From Nitrosomonadales bacterium (lineage in GTDB: Bacteria; Pseudomonadota; Gammaproteobacteria; Burkholderiales; Gallionellaceae): a stretch of DNA of 64,000 bases. Both the position numbers and the translations under genes were made by a program. The notes beneath the pieces are model-generated. The model did no database searches, was not told the origin of the DNA, and worked only from the letters and a program-made list of their open reading frames with translations. The DNA lies in contig JACRED010000001.1 of assembly GCA_016218415.1 (NCBI GenBank), positions 1 through 64,000 on the forward strand. The letters run 5' to 3'. Position 1 is the stretch's first letter; each line of letters begins with the position of its first letter. Below, one piece after another: positions 59,351 to 64,000 of this stretch.

Positions 59351-60985
59351 TTATTTGAGCCACTGAAACCCGACCTGCTCATAATTCTCGCCTTCCGTGA
59401 GCAGCTCGGTCAGTTTGATGGTGCGGCTTTTTTCTCCCAGCATCACCTCATAAACCGTATCGGGCACATAGCCGCCCGATTCCATCAGCATCGTGGCATT
59501 CGCATAGGAGTTGTTCGCGTCCGGCAGCAGGATCACCGACAGATAGTCGTAAGCGAACGAGCCGGAGCTGGACTCCCATGCGGACACTTTTTCGGCCCCT
59601 TTGCCTAGCGTGCGCAGCCACACCGCCAGCGGTTTCTTGGCGAGCATTTCGATGCCGACATGTACCGCGCCCCTGGAATCGGTATGCAGCCGCCGGATCG
59701 CGCCTACCCACCATACCGGATTATTTTCGGCTTTGAGACCGCACAGGTCGCCGATCTTCACCCACGCGCCCCCGCTTTTGGGGATCACGCCGCCTATCCC
59801 GGTGGTGCTCACATCCGAGATCGCCCATTTTTCGGTGGTGTAGTCGAGATTGTCTTCGGTGGCGGCGAGATTGATGCCGGAACGTTCCTTCAGCTTGGCC
59901 GCCTCTTCTTCGGAAAGATTCTCCGCGTTGTCGATGTCCATGCGGGTGACCAGCCTGCTGATGGTGGCGTAGCCGTGAACCACATCAATGGTGGTGCTGA
60001 TGCTCCTGCGTTCCTGATGCCGGCGCGGATGATCCTTGCCCCAGTACAACTGCAAATGTTTGAGCACGGTCAGCTTGCCGGACGGGGAGAACTCGCTGCC
60101 GAAACGCTGCTCCTGCTGGATCATGCCCTGCACATGCTGGTCGATGATGTCGGCCACTTTGGAAACCGCTTTGGTCGCGCCAAAGAAGCGCATCGTCGGT
60201 GTCGCCTGAAGGTCGCCGGTCACATGTATGGGCGGGCCGGGCCGGGCCAGATCGAAATAGTATGGGCAATCCGGATCGGGCCTGTCGCTGAAATCAAAAG
60301 CGTTCATCATGCGGGCCGCGATGCGGGAACACAGCTCGATCTGATCCTGCGCCAGCGTGCCGGGAGAAGACACATACAGCAGCATCGCCCGCAGCAGCTC
60401 CCGTTGCGGGCTGATGTGGATCGCCTGTCTGGGGTAGGCGAAAGCCAGGGTGTCGGCGATCTGGTTGGCAAGGGCAAAGTTGTAGCAATCGAACAGCTGA
60501 TCCCAGACCGATTGTTCGATATCCGCATAATGCATCATCTCGATTTTCATCTGTTCTGCGGCGGCGCGCATCTGCCGGACACAAATCACCGGTAGGCGTT
60601 CCCTGAGCTCGGTGGGTTTTTTTTCCGCCTGCCGATACGTTTGCATGCACACCGCGTATGCCTCGGCCAATGTTTTCATGAAATCGTGCAGCCCTTGCCA
60701 CAAATGCATGCCGTTGAAGTCCTGCAAATGCGGTTCGCCCAGATACAGCTGCAAAAGCTCCGCATAGCGCGGCTGCCCGGTTTCATCCAGCAGCATGATG
60801 ATTTCCGCGCGCACTTCCGGCCGGAAGCCCGGGGTATCCTTTACCGAATTCAGCCAGGAGGTGATCTCATCCAGCGCCTTGAACGCATTATCCTTGGGCA
60901 ATTTGGCCAGCAGTTTTCTGGCCTCCTCCATATTGAACATGGGATGGTCCGGCTTTCCTTCGAAGATCTTGGGCATGGAAAACAT
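59351..60985 (-). CDS. Large cytoplasmic protein with C-terminal PilZ-like domain
   Basis: A 544-residue protein without signal or membrane segment. Residues 1-330 are mostly helical (MPKIFEGKPDHPMFNMEEARKLLAKL... ). A C-terminal part near residues 395-480 reads KWAISDVSTTGIGGVIPKSG ... WVVGAIRRL ... VHVGIEML, which follows the PilZ pattern (D/NxSxxG and a closing GIE strand). The usual RxxxR motif before it is not clear, so c-di-GMP binding is uncertain. A REC-GGDEF protein is encoded 1.2 kb away. The frame is open upstream across the divergent NYN gene, but the N-terminus is set at ATG 60985, where family-like sequence begins. Confidence 0.7.
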   Translation of the reverse strand: MFSMPKIFEGKPDHPMFNMEEARKLLAKLPKDNAFKALDEITSWLNSVKDTPGFRPEVRAEIIMLLDETGQPRYAELLQLYLGEPHLQDFNGMHLWQGLHDFMKTLAEAYAVCMQTYRQAEKKPTELRERLPVICVRQMRAAAEQMKIEMMHYADIEQSVWDQLFDCYNFALANQIADTLAFAYPRQAIHISPQRELLRAMLLYVSSPGTLAQDQIELCSRIAARMMNAFDFSDRPDPDCPYYFDLARPGPPIHVTGDLQATPTMRFFGATKAVSKVADIIDQHVQGMIQQEQRFGSEFSPSGKLTVLKHLQLYWGKDHPRRHQERRSISTTIDVVHGYATISRLVTRMDIDNAENLSEEEAAKLKERSGINLAATEDNLDYTTEKWAISDVSTTGIGGVIPKSGGAWVKIGDLCGLKAENNPVWWVGAIRRLHTDSRGAVHVGIEMLAKKPLAVWLRTLGKGAEKVSAWESSSGSFAYDYLSVILLPDANNSYANATMLMESGGYVPDTVYEVMLGEKSRTIKLTELLTEGENYEQVGFQWLK

Positions 60986-61144
60986 GGTCAGGCACCTCAG
61001 GGCGTTGGGGGAATACCCTGTATGTGCGGCAATCATATCGGAACAACCGGTACAGGAGAATACGGATACGCAGACACGACCAACCCGGTTGGCGTTACTA
61101 TTCCAGTTTCGGAGCTGTAGAAATGAATAACCTGGAGGATAAAA

Positions 61145-61969
61145 ATGGCAGCCCAACCTGAAATCACCAACATGGCATTGTTCTGCGATTTTGAGAACGT
61201 GGCGCTGGGCGTGCGCGACGCCAAGTACGCGCAGTTCGACATCAAGAAGGTGCTGGAGCGCCTGCTGCTCAAGGGCAGCATCGTGGTCAAGAAGGCCTAT
61301 TGCGACTGGGAACGCTACAAGGAATTCAAGGCGACGATGCACGAGGCTGCCTTCGAACTGATCGAGATCCCGCACGTGAGGCAAAGCGGCAAGAATTCCG
61401 CCGACATCCGTATGGTCGTCGATGCGCTCGACCTGTGCTACACCAAAGCACATGTCGATACCTTTGTCATTATCAGCGGCGATTCGGATTTCTCGCCGCT
61501 GGTATCCAAGCTGCGCGAGAACAACAAATACGTGATCGGCATCGGTGTGAAGGACTCGACTTCCGATCTGCTCAGCGCCAACTGCGACGAGTTCATTTTC
61601 TACGACGATCTGGTGCGCGCGCAGGAAGCGAAGAAGAAGCAGGCTGCCAGGAAGGCGCCGGCCAGGCCCGCCTCCGGTGCAGCCAAACCGACTGAAGCGA
61701 AGGCCGAGGAAGACAAGCGCCAGGAAGCGCTGGACTTCATCGTCGAGACTGTCGAAGCCTTGATCGCGGAGAGGGGCTCGGACGAAAAGATCTGGGGCTC
61801 GATGGTCAAGACCACCATGCAGCGGCGCAGGCCGGGGTTTACCGAATCTTCCTACGGCTATCGCTCGTTCAAGGAATTGGTCGAAGATGCGCAGAAGCAC
61901 AAGCTGCTCGCTGTCGTGCGCGACGAAAAATCGGGGCAGTACACGGTACGGTTGCTTGCGACCGACTGA
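61145..61969 (+). CDS. NYN (PIN-like) domain protein with C-terminal OST-HTH/LOTUS domain
   Basis: A 274-residue protein. The NYN domain (residues about 8-155) has the acidic metal site in ALFCDFENVA, NSADIRMVVDAL and IISGDSDFSPLV, as in LabA/DUF88 RNases. A Lys/Ala-rich linker leads to an OST-HTH (LOTUS) domain (about 190-270: ALDFIVETVEALIAERG... SYGYRSFKELVEDAQKHKLLAV), an RNA-binding module. Likely an RNase or RNA-handling factor; targets unknown. GGAG sits 8 bp before the ATG. Divergent from the PilZ-like gene. Confidence 0.88.
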   Translation: MAAQPEITNMALFCDFENVALGVRDAKYAQFDIKKVLERLLLKGSIVVKKAYCDWERYKEFKATMHEAAFELIEIPHVRQSGKNSADIRMVVDALDLCYTKAHVDTFVIISGDSDFSPLVSKLRENNKYVIGIGVKDSTSDLLSANCDEFIFYDDLVRAQEAKKKQAARKAPARPASGAAKPTEAKAEEDKRQEALDFIVETVEALIAERGSDEKIWGSMVKTTMQRRRPGFTESSYGYRSFKELVEDAQKHKLLAVVRDEKSGQYTVRLLATD

Positions 61970-62157
61970 TGTCCCGGCTGATTGCGGCCATGGGAGCAAT
62001 TGTCGAACGCGGGTTTGCGCCAATTTCATCCGGTATGGTTGCTGTTTCCGGTGCGCAATTCAGCTGTGTACCGCTGCCTGCCAAACTTGCCAAGTATCGC
62101 CGCCACTTTGTTATCATGGCGGGCATTTATCACTCCTGACCCCGGGCAGAACAGAAT

Positions 62158-63102
62158 ATGAAGATTCTACTTGTTGAGGACGCACGCTCCGTTGCTGCGT
62201 TGATGGCGGCACGGCTGACATCATTTGGCCACGAAGTCAGGCTCGCCGAGAACGGCCAGGTGGCATTCGACAAGTTCTGCGAGTCTCCTCCCGATCTGGT
62301 GCTGATGGACATCGAGATGCCGCTGATGAACGGATTCGAGGCAACCCACCGGATACGCTCCTTCGAGGCGATGCAGAAATGGGCATGGACGCCGATCATT
62401 TTCCTGACGGCGACAGATACACCGAATAACCTGGTTATGGCAATAGAGGCCGGCGGAGACGACTTCCTCGCCAAGGGATTATCGGAAGACGTTTTAAATG
62501 CAAAGATGAAAGCGATGGCGCGTATCGCCGCGATGCGGCAATTGCTTTCGATCGCCAATCTCAAACTCGAACAGCAGGCCAGCCGTGACGGGCTGACGGG
62601 GCTGTTCAACCGCCGCTGGATGGATATCAATGTCGACAAGGCGTGGGCCGATGCGATACGCACAGGTGCTCCCTTCGCGATCATGATGCTGGATGTGGAT
62701 AACTTCAAGAAGTATAACGACCTGTATGGGCACCAGGCCGGCGATGACTGTCTGCGCGCTATCGCGCGTGCCATTGAGATGGTGGTCTTCGAAACCAACG
62801 ACGAGGGCCTGACGAAAGATGCTTTTGCGTCGCGCTACGGCGGCGAGGAATTCGCTGTCGTGATCCCCGGTGCTTCAGTGGCGGGTTGCGAAAGTTGCGC
62901 CGAGCGCATACTCGAGTCGTTGCGCAAATTGGCGATCAAACACGAGCAGAACGGGAATTGGGGTATCGTAACCGTTTCCATCGGTGGATGCAGGCACGAG
63001 GTATCTTCGGGCGCTGTCGCGATGCTGTTTCGGGACGCCGATGCCGCGCTCTATCGTGCCAAGGAAGGCGGCCGCAACCGCATTGAGTTCGCCGCCGAGT
63101 GA
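62158..63102 (+). CDS. Response regulator diguanylate cyclase (REC-GGDEF)
   Basis: A 314-residue protein. The N-terminal receiver has LLVEDARSVAALMAARL, phosphoacceptor in LVLMDIEMPLMNGFEA, LTATD and the lysine in DDFLAKGLS. The C-terminal GGDEF domain has DGLTGLFNRRWMD and the active loop YGGEEF (GGEEF), so synthesis of c-di-GMP from GTP is expected. An RxxD inhibitory site is not obvious before the GGEEF. No partner kinase is adjacent. It probably feeds the signal read by PilZ proteins, perhaps the one at 59351. Confidence 0.93.
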   Translation: MKILLVEDARSVAALMAARLTSFGHEVRLAENGQVAFDKFCESPPDLVLMDIEMPLMNGFEATHRIRSFEAMQKWAWTPIIFLTATDTPNNLVMAIEAGGDDFLAKGLSEDVLNAKMKAMARIAAMRQLLSIANLKLEQQASRDGLTGLFNRRWMDINVDKAWADAIRTGAPFAIMMLDVDNFKKYNDLYGHQAGDDCLRAIARAIEMVVFETNDEGLTKDAFASRYGGEEFAVVIPGASVAGCESCAERILESLRKLAIKHEQNGNWGIVTVSIGGCRHEVSSGAVAMLFRDADAALYRAKEGGRNRIEFAAE

Positions 63103-63215
63103 ATTCCCGCAACCGGTCCCGGCACGGCTTGGATATGCAGCAGGCCCGCAGCTTGAGCGGTGCTTCATCCTGTCCCGCAAGCGAGTTCACAAGCAATCCG
63201 GTGGCTTCCGGGTGA

Positions 63216-63221
63216 TATAAT
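63216..63221 (+). promoter_or_regulatory. -10 box of the argS promoter
   Basis: A perfect TATAAT 27 bp before the argS start codon; transcription would begin near 63228. The -35 region shows no good hexamer. Confidence 0.5.
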
Positions 63222-63247
63222 CCGCGCCTCTTTAAAGGTGCCGTTTC

Positions 63248-64000
63248 ATGTCTGTCGTATTGAATTTCAAAACCCATTTGTCAGAATTGTTCGCGCAGGC
63301 GTTGCGCGAGGTCGCGCCTGATTTTCTGCAAGCCGAGATATTGATAGAGCGCCCCAAGCTGGCTGCTCATGGCGACTATGCCTGCAATCTCGCGATGCAG
63401 CTGGCCAAGCCGCTGCGAAAATCCCCGCGCGATATTGCGAATGCGTTGATCGCGGCGCTGCCGAAATCCGATGCGGTCGAAAAAGTCGAGATCGCGGGCG
63501 CGGGTTTCATCAATGTGTTCATCGCCACTGCAGCCAAACAGCACGTGGTGCAGGGCGTGTTGCAGGCGGGCGCGGGGTACGGTCATGTGCACCTCGGCGC
63601 GGGGCGCAAGGTGGGAGTGGAATTCGTCTCGGCCAACCCGACCGGGCCGCTGCATGTGGGCCACGGGCGCGGTGCGGCGGTCGGCGATTGCCTGTGCAAC
63701 GTGCTGCATGCGGCGGGCTGGAACGTGACGCGCGAGTTCTACTACAACGATGCGGGCGTGCAGATCGACAACCTGACGCTGTCGGTGCAGTTGCGCTGCA
63801 AAGGAGTCACGCCGGACGATCCGTCCTGGCCGGAATCAGGCTATCGCGGTGATTACATCCTTGATGTGGCGAACGCCTACATGGCGAAAGAAGCCGTCGA
63901 GGCAGACGACCAGCACATCACCGGCAAGGGTGATGCGGACGATGCCGAGGCGATCCGCCATTTCGCCGTGGCCTATCTGCGCCGCGAACAGGATCTGGAT
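63248..64000 (+). CDS. argS: Arginyl-tRNA synthetase, 5' part
   Basis: The first 251 residues of a class I synthetase; the gene runs off the window. The N-terminal additional domain (Add-1) is followed by [24 protein letters not shown] with HIGH as HVGH, and by [13 protein letters not shown]. It charges tRNA-Arg; in this class tRNA is needed for activation of the amino acid. A TATAAT box lies just upstream. Confidence 0.95.
   Translation, partial: MSVVLNFKTHLSELFAQALREVAPDFLQAEILIERPKLAAHGDYACNLAMQLAKPLRKSPRDIANALIAALPKSDAVEKVEIAGAGFINVFIATAAKQHVVQGVLQAGAGYGHVHLGAGRKVGVEFVSANPTGPLHVGHGRGAAVGDCLCNVLHAAGWNVTREFYYNDAGVQIDNLTLSVQLRCKGVTPDDPSWPESGYRGDYILDVANAYMAKEAVEADDQHITGKGDADDAEAIRHFAVAYLRREQDLD

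Noticed and set aside
59351-62029. A single 892-codon minus-strand frame covering the PilZ-like gene and the region upstream.
   Set aside because: The first third lies antisense to the NYN-LOTUS gene, which has clear domains and a ribosome site. Recognisable sequence on the minus strand begins only at about 60985.

Overview
The window reads as chromosome of a betaproteobacterium, most likely a neutrophilic Fe(II)-oxidising, autotrophic member of the Gallionellaceae (Gallionella/Sideroxydans type). This is inferred from a 15-kb locus rich in c-type cytochromes, a phosphoribulokinase gene, and typical betaproteobacterial neighbourhoods (rpe-gph-trpE...trpG-trpD, hemC-hemD-hemX-hemY, phoU-ppx, argH-algZ-algR). 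No tRNA, rRNA, CRISPR array or complete insertion sequence was seen.

Region 1 (1-15.9 kb) is the most interesting part: an apparent extracellular electron transfer locus. After the 3' end of a membrane/TPR gene come two tetraheme cytochrome genes, the first fused to a FecR domain. Each is preceded by a near-consensus sigma-54 (-24/-12) promoter, and the second is closed by a strong intrinsic terminator. Then come a parvulin-type PPIase, a cysteine-free outer-membrane beta-barrel, a triheme pair (short, long), a helical periplasmic protein, a second triheme pair in mirrored order (long, short), two NHL-propeller lipoproteins and a 927-residue cytochrome with 11 CXXCH motifs plus a terminal CX3CH. 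The seven genes from 7.8 to 15.9 kb are tightly packed, several with ATGA overlaps. Together the locus encodes 31 canonical haem c sites. The simplest reading is a porin-cytochrome conduit (barrel, periplasmic triheme carriers, large surface cytochrome) with folding helpers and lipoprotein scaffolds. It resembles the porin-cytochrome clusters reported for iron oxidisers; direction and substrate are inference.

Region 2 (15.9-27 kb): an LtaS-like phosphotransferase and argH on the minus strand, the AlgZ/AlgR-type two-component pair, leuS, then carbon-fixation genes (prk, rpe, gph) with a small lipoprotein gene. Region 3 (27-37.7 kb): trpE, then a TumE/TumA toxin-antitoxin pair, a DUF262/HNH GmrSD-like nuclease and a COG2509 flavoprotein that separate trpE from trpG-trpD; next a TlpA-like thioredoxin, an SDR-type epimerase, a ferredoxin-reductase-like flavoprotein and a retropepsin-like protease.

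Region 4 (37.7-46.6 kb): hemY, hemX, hemD and hemC on the minus strand. hemD carries an in-frame repeat-element insertion, and a membrane-anchored orphan gene bounded by short inverted repeats sits between hemC and hemD. ppc and an unknown lipoprotein gene follow on the plus strand. Region 5 (46.9-52.2 kb): a five-gene surface-glycan operon (GT9, GtrA, ArnT-like, sialidase-like BNR protein, membrane protein). Region 6 (52.3-64 kb): cca, slt, rpiA, phoU, ppx, a membrane-anchored cytochrome c'-like protein, a PilZ-like protein, a NYN-LOTUS protein, a REC-GGDEF diguanylate cyclase and the 5' part of argS. REP-like palindromes are scattered through intergenic gaps.
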